The notes under the pieces were generated by a model that saw only the letters and a program-made list of their open reading frames with translations, searched no databases and was not told where the DNA came from. A program made the translations under genes and the position numbers. A stretch of DNA of 64,000 bases. It comes from Vibrio neptunius (lineage in GTDB: Bacteria; Pseudomonadota; Gammaproteobacteria; Enterobacterales; Vibrionaceae). Below are positions 9,756 to 18,993 of the stretch, piece after piece. Position 1 is the stretch's first letter. Each line of letters opens with the position of its first letter. The DNA is taken from NCBI GenBank assembly GCA_019339365.1, contig CP079859.1, positions 496,001 through 560,000 on the forward strand, in the 5' to 3' direction.

Positions 9756-11471
9756 ATGTCACTTTTAGAAGTTAAAAATCTTCGTATCGAATACCCATCA
9801 CGTCACGGTGTGCATGCCGCGGTTAAATCTCTATCGTTCAATATTGAGCGTGGAGAAATTGTCGGCGTTGTGGGTGAGTCTGGCGCAGGTAAATCAACGG
9901 TCGGTAATGCCGTCATTGATCTACTTAGCCCACCTGGCCGCATCGCTAGTGGTGAAGTTTATTTAGATGGTGAGCTGATTTCAGGTTTATCGGCAGAAGA
10001 AATGCGCCAAGTACGAGGTTCAAAAATTGGATTTATCTTTCAGGATCCAATGACCTCACTGAACCCACTTTTTACTGTTGAACAGCAGTTGAAAGAAACG
10101 ATTCATGCCAACATGAAGGTGACAGACGAAGAGGCGTATCAGCGCGCTTTATCTCTGATGCAGCAAGTGGGGATACCTCAACCGGAAAACCGCCTCAAGC
10201 AGTTTCCGCACCAGTTTTCTGGCGGTATGCGTCAGCGTGTTGTAATTGCGATTGCCTTGGCTGGTGAGCCTGACCTGATCATTGCTGACGAACCAACTAC
10301 GGCGCTCGACGTTTCAATCCAAGACCAAATTCTTAGCCTCATTCGCGAATTGTGCATTAAGAACAATGTGGGCTGCATGTTGGTGACACACGATATGGGT
10401 GTGGTTTCCAATGTGACAGACCGTGTCGCAGTGATGTACCGGGGTGATCTGGTTGAATTTGGCCCTACAGCCAAAGTGCTGGGCGAACCCGATCATTCCT
10501 ATACTCGCAGCCTGATTTCTGCGGTACCACGCTCTGATATCAAGCTCGATCGCTTCCCACTCGTGAGCTACATAGAAGAAGCACACGAAATGGAACCATT
10601 GGATGTTAAGAACCATTGGTTAGGTCAAAGCCAGGATCACCGTGATTACACTGGCTCATTATTGACAGTTGAGAATGTCAATCTTCGCTTTACCACTAAA
10701 GATTCACTGTTTGAAAGCCGCCGTGAGTATGTTCAAGCATCGAACAATGTCAGCTTCGAAATTTTTGAAGGGGAAACGTTTGGTTTGGTGGGCGAATCTG
10801 GTTCGGGTAAGTCAACCATTGCGCGGGTCATTGCTGGTCTGTATCAGCCAAACTCGGGCAAAGTCACCTTTGAAGGGATTGATCTGACATCGCTGAAATC
10901 AGAAAAAGAACGTCGCCCTCTGCGTCGTCAGATGCAGATGGTATTCCAGAACCCATATACGTCAATGAATCCGCGCATGAAGATTTTTGACATCATCGCG
11001 GAACCTATCCGTTTCCATCAGTTAACCAGTAATGAAACGGAAACCAGGCAGATCGTGCATGACCTTCTCGATCACGTAGGCCTCGGAAAAATGGCGGGTG
11101 TGAAGTACCCGCATGAATTTTCAGGCGGGCAGCGTCAGCGCATCTCCATTGCTCGCGCATTAGCGACCCGTCCTCGTCTGCTTATTTGTGATGAACCGAC
11201 GTCAGCGCTCGACGTGTCAGTGCAGGCTCAGATCCTTAACTTGCTCAAAGATCTGCAAGATGAATTAAATTTAACCATGCTGTTTATCAGCCACGACTTG
11301 CCTGTGATTCGTCAGATGTGTGACCGTGTTGGTGTAATGCAGATGGGAACCTTGTTAGAAGTCGCCCCGACAGAGCAACTGTTTAATTCACCTCAGCATG
11401 AATACAGCAAACAACTGATTTCCCTAATGCCTGAATTCACGGGCTTAAGAGAAGAAATGAAAACGGCGTAA
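9756..11471 (+). CDS. peptide ABC transporter, fused double ATPase subunit (DppD-DppF / YejF type)
   Basis: A 571-residue protein with two complete ABC ATPase domains in one chain. The first has Walker A GESGAGKS at about 40-47, signature FSGGMRQR at about 153 and Walker B LIIADEP at about 174. The second has GESGSGKS at about 345, FSGGQRQR at about 455 and LLICDEP at about 474. It powers uptake through the two permeases encoded downstream. ATG at 9756 follows an AGAGGT ribosome site. It is first in the order ATPase, binding protein, permease, permease; fused ATPases of this kind are usual for the YejF/GsiA type. The substrate is inferred to be peptides from the family of the binding protein. 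Confidence 0.93.
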   Translation: MSLLEVKNLRIEYPSRHGVHAAVKSLSFNIERGEIVGVVGESGAGKSTVGNAVIDLLSPPGRIASGEVYLDGELISGLSAEEMRQVRGSKIGFIFQDPMTSLNPLFTVEQQLKETIHANMKVTDEEAYQRALSLMQQVGIPQPENRLKQFPHQFSGGMRQRVVIAIALAGEPDLIIADEPTTALDVSIQDQILSLIRELCIKNNVGCMLVTHDMGVVSNVTDRVAVMYRGDLVEFGPTAKVLGEPDHSYTRSLISAVPRSDIKLDRFPLVSYIEEAHEMEPLDVKNHWLGQSQDHRDYTGSLLTVENVNLRFTTKDSLFESRREYVQASNNVSFEIFEGETFGLVGESGSGKSTIARVIAGLYQPNSGKVTFEGIDLTSLKSEKERRPLRRQMQMVFQNPYTSMNPRMKIFDIIAEPIRFHQLTSNETETRQIVHDLLDHVGLGKMAGVKYPHEFSGGQRQRISIARALATRPRLLICDEPTSALDVSVQAQILNLLKDLQDELNLTMLFISHDLPVIRQMCDRVGVMQMGTLLEVAPTEQLFNSPQHEYSKQLISLMPEFTGLREEMKTA

Positions 11472-11484
11472 GTCGTAGACCTTT

Positions 11485-11563
11485 CCTGATACAAGCATCA
11501 TCAGGGACTAAACAGACACAAATACAACAACTAGGGATAGAAATCCCGCATAAGGAGTTATGC
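11485..11563 (+). promoter_or_regulatory. three tandem hairpins, the last holding the Shine-Dalgarno in its loop
   Basis: Between the ATPase and binding-protein genes are CCTGAT...ATCAGG (11485-11505), GGGAT-AGAA-ATCCC (11534-11547) and GCATAA-GGAG-TTATGC (11548-11563). The last is a perfect 6-bp stem with GGAG as its loop, one base before the ATG at 11565. This arrangement may stabilise the mRNA 5' end after processing and tune translation of the binding protein. The pairing is seen directly; the function is inferred. Confidence 0.6.
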
Positions 11564-11564
11564 A

Positions 11565-13118
11565 ATGAAAACCATGAAAAGCAAACTAGCAGTGGCTTTA
11601 ATGGCAGCTGGCCTTAGCTTTGGCGCAGCGGCAGCAGATATTACCGTCGCTTATGATGCCGACCCAGTGTCACTGGATCCGCATGAGCAACTGTCTGGCG
11701 GTACACTGCAAATGTCTCACATGGTATTTGACCCACTTATCCGTTTTAATCAGAAAATGGAATTTGAACCTCGATTGGCTGAATCTTGGAAACGTCTTGA
11801 TGGCGAAACGATGCAGTTTACTATCCGCCAAGGTGTGAAGTTTCACTCAGGTAATGCACTAACGGCAGACGATGTAGTGTGGACATTTGACCGTCTTAAA
11901 AGCTCGCCGGACTTCAAAGGTATCTTCGGTCCAATCGTTTCTGTGACTAAAACGGGTGACTATACCGTTGAAGTCAAAACCGATGGCGTTTACCCGCTAG
12001 TAGAAAACGTCATGACTTACCTATTCCCGATGGACAGCAAGTTCTACTCAGGTAAGACAGAAGATGGTAAAGACAAAGCTGAGCTAGTGAAGCACGGTAA
12101 CTCTTACGCATCGACTCATGTGTCTGGCACGGGGCCTTTTATCATCACGCAACGTGAGCAGGGCGTAAAAGTCACGTTTGAGCGTTTCAACGATTACTGG
12201 GATAAAGCCTCCAACGGTAACGTAGACAAGCTAACACTAGTGCCAATCAAAGAAGATGCGACCCGTGTTGCCGCTCTTCTATCTGGTGATGTAGACATGA
12301 TTGCGCCAGTAGCGCCAAACGACTACAAGCGCATTAAGAAAGCCGACAGTGTCGACCTTTACACTATGCCTGGTACGCGTGTGATCACGTTCCAGATGAA
12401 CCAAAACAGCAACCCAGCCCTGAAAGACGTGCGCGTTCGTCAAGCGATCACCTACGCCATTAATAACGAAGGCATCACTAAGAAAGTGATGAAGGGTGCG
12501 GCAACCGCCGCGGGTCAACAGAGCCCAGTAGGCTTCGTTGGTCACAACCCAGACCTTAAGCCTCGCTACGACCTTAAGAAAGCAAAACAGCTGATGAAAG
12601 AAGCGGGTTATGAAAACGGCTTTACGCTAACGATGATGGCACCAAACAACCGTTACGTGAACGATGACAAGATTGCTCAAGCCTCTGCGGCCATGCTTTC
12701 TAAAATCGGCATCAAGGTTGACCTAAAGACGATGCCAAAAGCGCAATACTGGCCTGAATTCGATAAGTGTGCTGCGGACATGCTCATGATCGGCTGGCAC
12801 CCAGATACTGAAGATTCAGGTAACTTTACTGAGTTCCTAGCTATGACGCGCAACGCTGAAACAGGTAAAGGTCAGTACAACTGTGGTCACTATTCAAACG
12901 CTGAAGTCGATAAGCTGATTGAAGAAACGAACACAATGACAGACCTTAAGAAGCGCAGTGCCTCGCTGAAGAAAGTCGAAGAGATTCTATACAACGAAGC
13001 GGCATTTGTTCCTCTACACTGGCAAGATCCATCATGGGCAGCGAAAGGTAACGTTGATATTGGTCCAATCATCAACGGCATGAACTTCCCTTACTTCGGT
13101 GACTTGGTGGTGAAATAA
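11565..13118 (+). CDS. peptide ABC transporter, periplasmic binding protein (SBP_bac_5)
   Basis: A 517-residue solute-binding protein of the DppA/OppA family. Residues 1-23 form a Sec signal peptide cleaved after SFGAAAA. The family pattern follows: VSLDPHEQLSG near the mature start, then FEPRLAESW and VKFHSGNALTADDVVWTFDR at about 95-115. It captures the substrate, probably peptides, and hands it to the permeases. The start at 11565 is set by the GGAG site in the loop of a small hairpin. It is separated from the permeases by a hairpin at 13145, which fits the usual excess of binding protein over membrane subunits. Confidence 0.92.
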   Translation: MKTMKSKLAVALMAAGLSFGAAAADITVAYDADPVSLDPHEQLSGGTLQMSHMVFDPLIRFNQKMEFEPRLAESWKRLDGETMQFTIRQGVKFHSGNALTADDVVWTFDRLKSSPDFKGIFGPIVSVTKTGDYTVEVKTDGVYPLVENVMTYLFPMDSKFYSGKTEDGKDKAELVKHGNSYASTHVSGTGPFIITQREQGVKVTFERFNDYWDKASNGNVDKLTLVPIKEDATRVAALLSGDVDMIAPVAPNDYKRIKKADSVDLYTMPGTRVITFQMNQNSNPALKDVRVRQAITYAINNEGITKKVMKGAATAAGQQSPVGFVGHNPDLKPRYDLKKAKQLMKEAGYENGFTLTMMAPNNRYVNDDKIAQASAAMLSKIGIKVDLKTMPKAQYWPEFDKCAADMLMIGWHPDTEDSGNFTEFLAMTRNAETGKGQYNCGHYSNAEVDKLIEETNTMTDLKKRSASLKKVEEILYNEAAFVPLHWQDPSWAAKGNVDIGPIINGMNFPYFGDLVVK

Positions 13119-13144
13119 CCCGGCACAGAATTAAGTAACAATAC

Positions 13145-13178
13145 TGGCACCCTCATCGGGTGCCACACTTAATTTTTT
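13145..13178 (+). terminator. attenuating terminator after the binding-protein gene
   Basis: The stem TGGCACCC, loop TCATC and stem GGGTGCCA are followed at a short distance by a T run. Inside the operon this should cut transcription partially, so that binding protein is made in excess over the permeases. Confidence 0.7.
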
Positions 13179-13290
13179 GGTGCTTGGCTTTGTTTCAGTC
13201 GGGTTAAGTGCCATTTTTCAGACTGATAATGCCACCGGAATATTTCTGGTTGAGCAGACTGAAATCCATGGAAAGTTAAAGGGGCAAGGA

Positions 13291-14268
13291 ATGTTTTCGT
13301 TTCTGGTCAAGCGCCTGTTTCAGGCACTGATAGTGATGTTTGTGATCAGTCTAGTGGCGTTTGCCATTCAGGATAACTTAGGCGACCCATTACGTGAGTT
13401 GGTTGGTCAGTCGGTTTCAGAAGCCGAGCGTCAAGCGCTACGTGATGATCTAGGTCTGAATGATCCCTTCATTACAAAATACACACGCTTTGTCGGCAAT
13501 GCGCTACAAGGTGATTTAGGTACATCTTACTTCTTCAAGCGCCCAGCGGTTGAAGTGATTCTCGATAAATTAGTCGCCACACTTGAGCTGGTATTTGGTG
13601 CCACGCTGATCATTGTATTCTGCTCGATCCCTCTAGGTGTTTACTCGGCGATTCATCCAAAAAGCTTCTTCACTAAGCTCGTCATGGCTGGGAGTAGTAT
13701 CGGTATCTCGATTCCGGTGTTCTTAACCGCCATTATGCTGATGTATGTTTTCTCGATTGAGCTCGGTTGGTTGCCATCTTATGGTCGAGGCGAAACAGCG
13801 AACCTATTTGGCTGGGAGTCTGGCTACTTTACTCTGGATGGCCTGGCACACTTAATACTGCCATGCATCGCGCTCGCCTCTATTATGCTGCCGCTCTTTA
13901 TTCGCTTGGTTCGCTCTGAAATGCTGGAAGTGCTGAGTTCTGAATACATCAAGTTTGGTAAAGCGAAAGGCTTAGCGCTGAATAAAATCTACTACCAGCA
14001 CGCACTGAAAAACACCATGTTGCCGGTGCTGACTGTGGGTGGTGTACAAATTGGTACCATGGTGGCATACACCATTCTGACTGAGACAGTATTCCAGTGG
14101 CCGGGTACTGGCTTCCTTTTCCTAGAAGCGATCAACCGTGTTGATACACCGTTAATCACGGCTTACGTTATCTTCGTTGGCCTGATTTTCGTCGTGACGA
14201 ACACCATTGTTGACTTGCTATACGGCGTCATCAACCCGACCGTAAATCTCACTGGTAAAGGAGCATAA
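13291..14268 (+). CDS. peptide ABC transporter permease, DppB type
   Basis: A 325-residue inner-membrane permease with six predicted helices. The start at ATG 13291 (MFSFLVKRLF) follows AGGGGCAAGGA; the frame stays open further upstream, but that part overlaps the hairpin region and does not look like the family N-terminus. The ATPase-contact EAA-like loop reads SEYIKFGKAKGLALNKI, with YQHALKNTMLPV after it. It pairs with the next permease to make the channel. The stop is two bases before the next ATG, so translation is coupled. Confidence 0.92.
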   Translation: MFSFLVKRLFQALIVMFVISLVAFAIQDNLGDPLRELVGQSVSEAERQALRDDLGLNDPFITKYTRFVGNALQGDLGTSYFFKRPAVEVILDKLVATLELVFGATLIIVFCSIPLGVYSAIHPKSFFTKLVMAGSSIGISIPVFLTAIMLMYVFSIELGWLPSYGRGETANLFGWESGYFTLDGLAHLILPCIALASIMLPLFIRLVRSEMLEVLSSEYIKFGKAKGLALNKIYYQHALKNTMLPVLTVGGVQIGTMVAYTILTETVFQWPGTGFLFLEAINRVDTPLITAYVIFVGLIFVVTNTIVDLLYGVINPTVNLTGKGA

Positions 14269-14270
14269 TC

Positions 14271-15209
14271 ATGAACCAGACAGCAACTGCTCCTTCTCGT
14301 TGGGAGCGTTTTAAACAATCGGATTTCTTGTATTACTTCAAGCGTGACAAAGTCGCGATGGCAAGTTTTACCGTGTTCATGCTTTTCTTAGTGATGGCTT
14401 TGGCTGCACCAGTGCTATCACCCACTGACCCATACGACTTGTCGTCGATTGATATTATGGACTCAGAACTGCCACCATCATGGATGGAAGAGGGCGATGA
14501 GCGATTCCTACTGGGTACCGATGAGCAGGGACGTGATATTCTATCGACCATTCTCTATGGCTCACGTTTGTCACTGACCATCGGCTTTTTGGCGGTAGGT
14601 CTACAACTGGTACTTGGTATCATCATTGGTTTGTCAGCGGGTTATTTTGGCGGTCGTATCGATAGCTTCCTGATGCGTTTTGCCGACGTACAGCTTTCGT
14701 TTTCTACCATGATGGTCGCCATCATCGTATCGGCCATTTTCAAAGCCAGCTTTGGTAGTGACTTTTACAGCCAATATGCTGTCGTGATGTTGGTGGTGAT
14801 TATTGGTGTTGCAGAATGGCCGCAATACGCGCGAACTATTCGTGCTTCAGTATTGGCTGAGAAGAAGAAAGAATATGTCGAAGCGGCGCGTGTGATGGGC
14901 TTTAAAGCGCCACGTATCATGTTCCGCCACATTCTACCCAACTGTCTGTCACCCATCTTAGTGATTTCGACGGTACAGGTGGCAAATGCCATCATGTCTG
15001 AAGCGGCACTTTCTTTCCTTGGCTTAGGTTTACCTGTAGACCAACCATCATTGGGTGCGCTAATCAGTATTGGTTTTAACTACATCTTCTCTGGAGCGTG
15101 GTGGATCACCGCCTTCCCAGGCATCGTATTGGTAACATTAGTATTAGTTATCAACCTGTTGGGTGACTGGTTACGTGATGTATTTAACCCGAAAATCTAC
15201 AAAGGGTGA
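14271..15209 (+). CDS. peptide ABC transporter permease, DppC type
   Basis: A 312-residue second permease. It has the cytoplasmic N-terminal segment typical of DppC (about 1-30), then six helices. The EAA loop is EYVEAARVMGFKAPRIMFRHILPN, at about 200-225. ATG at 14271 follows AAAGGAGCATAATC. It is the last gene of the transporter operon and is followed by a strong terminator. Confidence 0.92.
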   Translation: MNQTATAPSRWERFKQSDFLYYFKRDKVAMASFTVFMLFLVMALAAPVLSPTDPYDLSSIDIMDSELPPSWMEEGDERFLLGTDEQGRDILSTILYGSRLSLTIGFLAVGLQLVLGIIIGLSAGYFGGRIDSFLMRFADVQLSFSTMMVAIIVSAIFKASFGSDFYSQYAVVMLVVIIGVAEWPQYARTIRASVLAEKKKEYVEAARVMGFKAPRIMFRHILPNCLSPILVISTVQVANAIMSEAALSFLGLGLPVDQPSLGALISIGFNYIFSGAWWITAFPGIVLVTLVLVINLLGDWLRDVFNPKIYKG

Positions 15210-15250
15210 TCCAAGCCTAAGATTTGATTATAAAATTCACACTAAACTCA

Positions 15251-15279
15251 GAGCCGTATCTAAATACGGCTCTTTTTTT
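15251..15279 (+). terminator. terminator of the peptide transporter operon
   Basis: The stem GAGCCGTAT, loop CTAA and stem ATACGGCTC are followed by a T run, 41 bases after the DppC-type gene. Confidence 0.9.
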
Positions 15280-15378
15280 CATCGACATTTTCTCAACAGT
15301 GAGCCGTCAATAATGTCACTATGCCCTTAGGGTAGCGACACCGACTTTAGGGTTTGAATTTAGACTATGGGAACGAGA

Positions 15379-16299
15379 ATGGCTGTTAAATCTAAGCGAC
15401 CTTTGTTAGCACTGATGAGCTTTGCGGTATTCGCTTTGCCTATGTTGTCCGCCCCGACCTACGCTGAAGAATTTCTCTGTGATGCGACTCAAGCTTCCAG
15501 TGCCTCTTTGCCAGTATTAGATGCCGCTTGCCCAATAGGTAAAGGGATGTGGGGCAAACAGCAGCCGAAAGGGCAGTCGTCTTACTTTTGGATTCAGTGT
15601 GGGGTGTTTGGCCAACCCTTGGCTTTGCCTGAAGCGAAGCAAGTGTATCAACATATCAGTACCGATATTTGGGCCAAGCAAGAAGGCAATACTTACCGTT
15701 GTTTGATTGGGCCTTACAAAGCGTTCTCCGAAGCAAAGGCGGATCTGGCCAAAGTCAAACAGTTGCCAAATTACCAACAAGCCTTTATACGTGAAATCGT
15801 CAAAGGTGCGCCTGCTGTTAAAGCGGCGAGCGTGGCACGCGCAGTGACAAAGTCTAAGCCGACGCCTGCGATGAAAGTGGCGCAGCAAAAGACAACAATA
15901 CTTCCACCACCCAGCAAGCCTGAGCCTAAAGCCGCTGCAAAGCCTCAGTCAGAGCCCTCACGGGAAAAAGGGGTGTCGGTTCGTCAGCACACCATCATCA
16001 ATGGCGTTGAGTACAAGGTGCCCTACGCGATGTTTGGGAACGATCAGTTCTATATGGAACATGAATTGCCTTGGAATCGCATGGACTATGAGATGGCGTA
16101 TAAAACTTGCTATCGAATGGGAATGCGTTTGGCGACCGCAAACGAATGGCAAGCTTTGCTCAATGCAAAGGTGATGTCACGCGACAAGTGGCCCATGCAC
16201 TTGCCGTATTGGGGCGCAGAGCGTACTGGGCTTTTCTATAGTGGTAAAGTCAATCAGCTCAAAGGCACATCGCTGCTGAATGTCATGTGTGTTAAGTAA
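15379..16299 (+). CDS. SPOR-domain exported protein of unknown role
   Basis: A protein of about 306 residues, starting MAVKSKRPLLALM; ATG at 15367 four codons earlier is also possible. A signal peptide ends near SAPTYAEE. A SPOR domain covers about 64-145 (SYFWIQCGVF through NTYRCLIGPYKAFSEA); this fold binds denuded peptidoglycan glycans at division sites. A linker rich in Pro, Lys and Ala (about 155-205) leads to a C-terminal domain (about 215-306) with conserved aromatic residues and several cysteines (KTCYRMGMRLATANEWQALL), which I do not recognise beyond a resemblance to a lectin-like or sulfatase-modifying fold. Single gene. The periplasmic cell-wall location is inferred. Confidence 0.75.
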   Translation: MAVKSKRPLLALMSFAVFALPMLSAPTYAEEFLCDATQASSASLPVLDAACPIGKGMWGKQQPKGQSSYFWIQCGVFGQPLALPEAKQVYQHISTDIWAKQEGNTYRCLIGPYKAFSEAKADLAKVKQLPNYQQAFIREIVKGAPAVKAASVARAVTKSKPTPAMKVAQQKTTILPPPSKPEPKAAAKPQSEPSREKGVSVRQHTIINGVEYKVPYAMFGNDQFYMEHELPWNRMDYEMAYKTCYRMGMRLATANEWQALLNAKVMSRDKWPMHLPYWGAERTGLFYSGKVNQLKGTSLLNVMCVK

Positions 16300-16326
16300 T
16301 AAGTAATCCCAAACCCAGTGGCTGGG

Positions 16327-17091
16327 CTAGGGATTTTTATCTTCCGCCTCTTTCATTAAATCGAGATACTTCTGCTCAACAAAGTCTTTCTCTTTAATAG
16401 TGTGGTGTAACTGCTGCTGAACCGCTTCAAGTTGGGCTTTAACTTCACCGAGATCGCCTTTCTCCGCGGCTTTTTTTCTTATAGGTCTCTATAATGCCAA
16501 GCAGTTGTTGCCTTTCGTTCTGATACTCCTGCTCAAGTTTATTGAAGCCTCCAGCCTCACTGATTTCGACATATTCTTGTTCCAGCTGCTCAAACTGTTT
16601 CTCTAACTGCTCTTTCTCTTGTTGCAGGCTTTCTACCGTATCCGATTGTCGGAGGAGCTTATTTTTTGCCTTTTTAAGCCCTTTGATACTGCGGCTAAGG
16701 TCGCCTTTTAGCTTTTTGATCAATTGGTGCGATTTACTCAATTTTTGGTTAAGGTCTTCGATGGATTCCTGATCCTGAGCACTCAGCCCCCTTGATTCGC
16801 GGATTTGATTTGTGAAACCTGCGCCTCTAAAGCTTGCTGGATAAGGATCAGGTCATTGAGAGTGTCATTGTTTTCAGCGGTGTAGTTCAACGCGCTGTCA
16901 ACGGATTGCTGGCAAACTTCATAGGTATTGTCGTCCATATTCTTCTTGCCATGGACCACCTCTTTGGCGAAGTGGCGAAACTCGCGAAGTATCAGCAATA
17001 AGATCACAAACCATACCAACAGGATCAACAAACCCAGGTCGACCGCGAGGGCGATGAGATTTTCTGTGGTGAGGAGAGGTGCTAAATCCAT
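16327..17091 (-). pseudogene. membrane-anchored coiled-coil protein, split by two frameshifts as read
   Basis: The frames join into one protein of about 254 residues if a five-G run near 16787 gains one base and a seven-A run near 16473 loses one. Part one (17091 down to 16783, MDLAPLLTTENL...) has a membrane helix at about 12-34 and a helical cytoplasmic part. Part two (QDQESIEDLNQKL... to about 16475) is a long coiled coil rich in Lys, Glu and Gln. The tail (AAEKGDLGEVKAQLE... to the stop at 16327) is also helical. No enzyme motif is visible. It diverges from a response regulator gene about 100 bases away, so the two may work together. Function unknown. Confidence 0.7.
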
Positions 17092-17195
17092 GAACTCATT
17101 CCATGTTTTTCAATCCCAATAGAGTGTAAGTTTAGTTGTCATAACAAATTGTGCCTATAATTTAGACAGTCGGGTCCAAGAGCAGAATACGATTT

Positions 17196-18092
17196 GTGAA
17201 GATTCTTATTGTTGATGACAGCAAAGCCACATTAGAAATTGTCAGGCGAGCCTTAGAGAATTTTGGTTACCGTCGTTTGTCTATTCAGAAAACCGACAGT
17301 GCCCTTGATGCTCTGGAACAAGTGAAACAATCGCAGCCCGAAATCGTCCTGACCGACTGGTACATGCCTGATATGACGGGGCTTACCTTAATTGAGGAAA
17401 TCAAAAAACTCGACTTGGGTGTCAAGATGGGCATGATCACGACCGTCGATGACCAAGTACAGATCAATCAAGCCAAAGCAGCGGGTGCCAGCTTTGTGTT
17501 GTCCAAACCTTTCAATGACAAAGAGCTGCATCGTAAACTCTTACCCTTAGTGCAGGGAGCAGAAGAAAGCGAACGCGCGTTAGACAACATCAATAGTGTC
17601 CAGAAAGAACTGGCTTTACCTAAGTTGTCCCAACTGGAAAAGCTGTTGAAAAGGGAAGTCAGCGATCGCCTAGTGTTGAACAATATCCGTCAGCAATCGT
17701 TTGATGAGAGCAAAATCCCGTGCCTACTCGCGGTATACGAAGATGGCGAAACACAAAGACCACGTGCCGTCGCGATTCTCGACATCTATGCGATTTGTGT
17801 ATTCGCGCGCTGCAACGCTGCGATAAGCAAGCAGGACCTGCAAAGAGCAGTGCACAGTAAGCTGGTGAGCAAAGACATCCTCGATACCTGCCAGCAGGTG
17901 CTAGACAAATCCTCGCTGGCCTTTCTTGACGGTAACTCACGCAAGAGTCTGCGATTGAAAAACGTCAGCTTTGTCCCCTCTGCGTTTGAAAAACTGGAAG
18001 CCTTGTACAGTAAAGAGGCCGATAAGAGAGTTGATTTTTCTTGTCAGCTTGAAGACATGGCGCAAGGTAAGGTGACCTTAATCGGCTTCTAA
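17196..18092 (+). CDS. response regulator with unrecognised C-terminal domain
   Basis: A 298-residue protein starting at a GTG (MKILIVDDSKATLEIV). The receiver domain (1-122) has the acidic pair DD at 7-8, the phosphoacceptor aspartate in LTDWYMPDM at about 54, the Thr in MITTVDD and the lysine in VLSKPFND. After a helical linker (about 125-155) comes a C-terminal region (160-298) without a DNA-binding motif, so the output is probably protein-protein, possibly like CheX/CheC-type proteins; this is a guess. No histidine kinase lies nearby. Divergent from the coiled-coil membrane protein. Confidence 0.8.
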   Translation: MKILIVDDSKATLEIVRRALENFGYRRLSIQKTDSALDALEQVKQSQPEIVLTDWYMPDMTGLTLIEEIKKLDLGVKMGMITTVDDQVQINQAKAAGASFVLSKPFNDKELHRKLLPLVQGAEESERALDNINSVQKELALPKLSQLEKLLKREVSDRLVLNNIRQQSFDESKIPCLLAVYEDGETQRPRAVAILDIYAICVFARCNAAISKQDLQRAVHSKLVSKDILDTCQQVLDKSSLAFLDGNSRKSLRLKNVSFVPSAFEKLEALYSKEADKRVDFSCQLEDMAQGKVTLIGF

Positions 18093-18255
18093 ATTTAACC
18101 GCTGTGAACCAACCACTTCCTTTCTGTGGTGTGCACTTTTCTCTGTTGATCCTCGCTCGTATCAGTCGCGACCATCTTATCCTTACTTTTAGTAGTAAAA
18201 CACAATGCATAGGGTATGATACGCATATTATTTTTGCTGATAGTTTTGATAAATC

Positions 18256-18993
18256 ATGGATGTACGTAACCCAGACATGGAAGCCATGTGCCATGTATTC
18301 AAACGCTATGTTGAGTACATGGGCGTCGATCAGACGGTGTCTTTTTCTCGGGTAGATACCCAGTTAGAGCAGGTGAAAACCGTATCGACCAACTACTCAT
18401 GGCACCTAGCGTATTGGGGCGACGAGCTGTATAAAAACCTCCATTCGCGTCTCAAGCCGGGCATTAACCTATGGAACAGTCAGGGAGCGCATAATTTCCG
18501 TGAGTCAGCACAGGCCAGCCATAATCGTGTTGATATTGTCACCAATCAGGGATCGCAATACGACATCCTCTCTATCTCGCTGCCAATTACACCGCTACCT
18601 TGCGACGTGGTCAGTCAAGCGATCGCGTTTCGCCCTAAGGTGAACCACCTTGCACTTGAGTGCTGGAGCGATAAAGAGATACAAATCTCTATCGACAGTT
18701 TGCCGGCCACCCACTTCGCGCAAGCGAACGATGGCGAAGAGAAACCTTACGTGTTTGGCAAACTGACGTTAACCCACGAAGAGCTCACCAGCGTCCGCTA
18801 TTTTCTTGAGATGAAAACCTTACACGAGGTGGCGCTACTGCGTGGTTGCAAAGAGGCAGAAGAAGCGCGGCGACTCTATATCATCAAATGCAAACTAGGC
18901 TGTGAATCTCAGCCCGATTCAGTCTTCTTCAGAAAACTGGTCGAACATGGAGTCACAGTCGCATGTCTGGACAGTTTCATCACGTATCGTTAA
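18256..18993 (+). CDS. putative LuxR-type transcriptional regulator
   Basis: A 245-residue protein. The C-terminal third contains a region like a LuxR/FixJ helix-turn-helix (LTHEELTSVRYFLEM then KTLHEVALLRGCKEAEEAR and YIIKCKLGC, about 180-228), but the match is weak: the usual LTxRE start and EIA core are only partly kept. The N-terminal 150 residues are not recognisable and could be a sensing domain. It overlaps the next gene by 31 bases and is followed by a carrier gene, so it may control that operon. Confidence in the regulator call is moderate. Confidence 0.55.
   Translation: MDVRNPDMEAMCHVFKRYVEYMGVDQTVSFSRVDTQLEQVKTVSTNYSWHLAYWGDELYKNLHSRLKPGINLWNSQGAHNFRESAQASHNRVDIVTNQGSQYDILSISLPITPLPCDVVSQAIAFRPKVNHLALECWSDKEIQISIDSLPATHFAQANDGEEKPYVFGKLTLTHEELTSVRYFLEMKTLHEVALLRGCKEAEEARRLYIIKCKLGCESQPDSVFFRKLVEHGVTVACLDSFITYR

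Noticed and set aside
16470..16480. Programmed ribosomal frameshifting at the A run of the coiled-coil gene
   Set aside because: The shift needed is +1 at a run, a second indel is needed in the same gene, and the same kind of error occurs in unrelated genes; an indel error is simpler.
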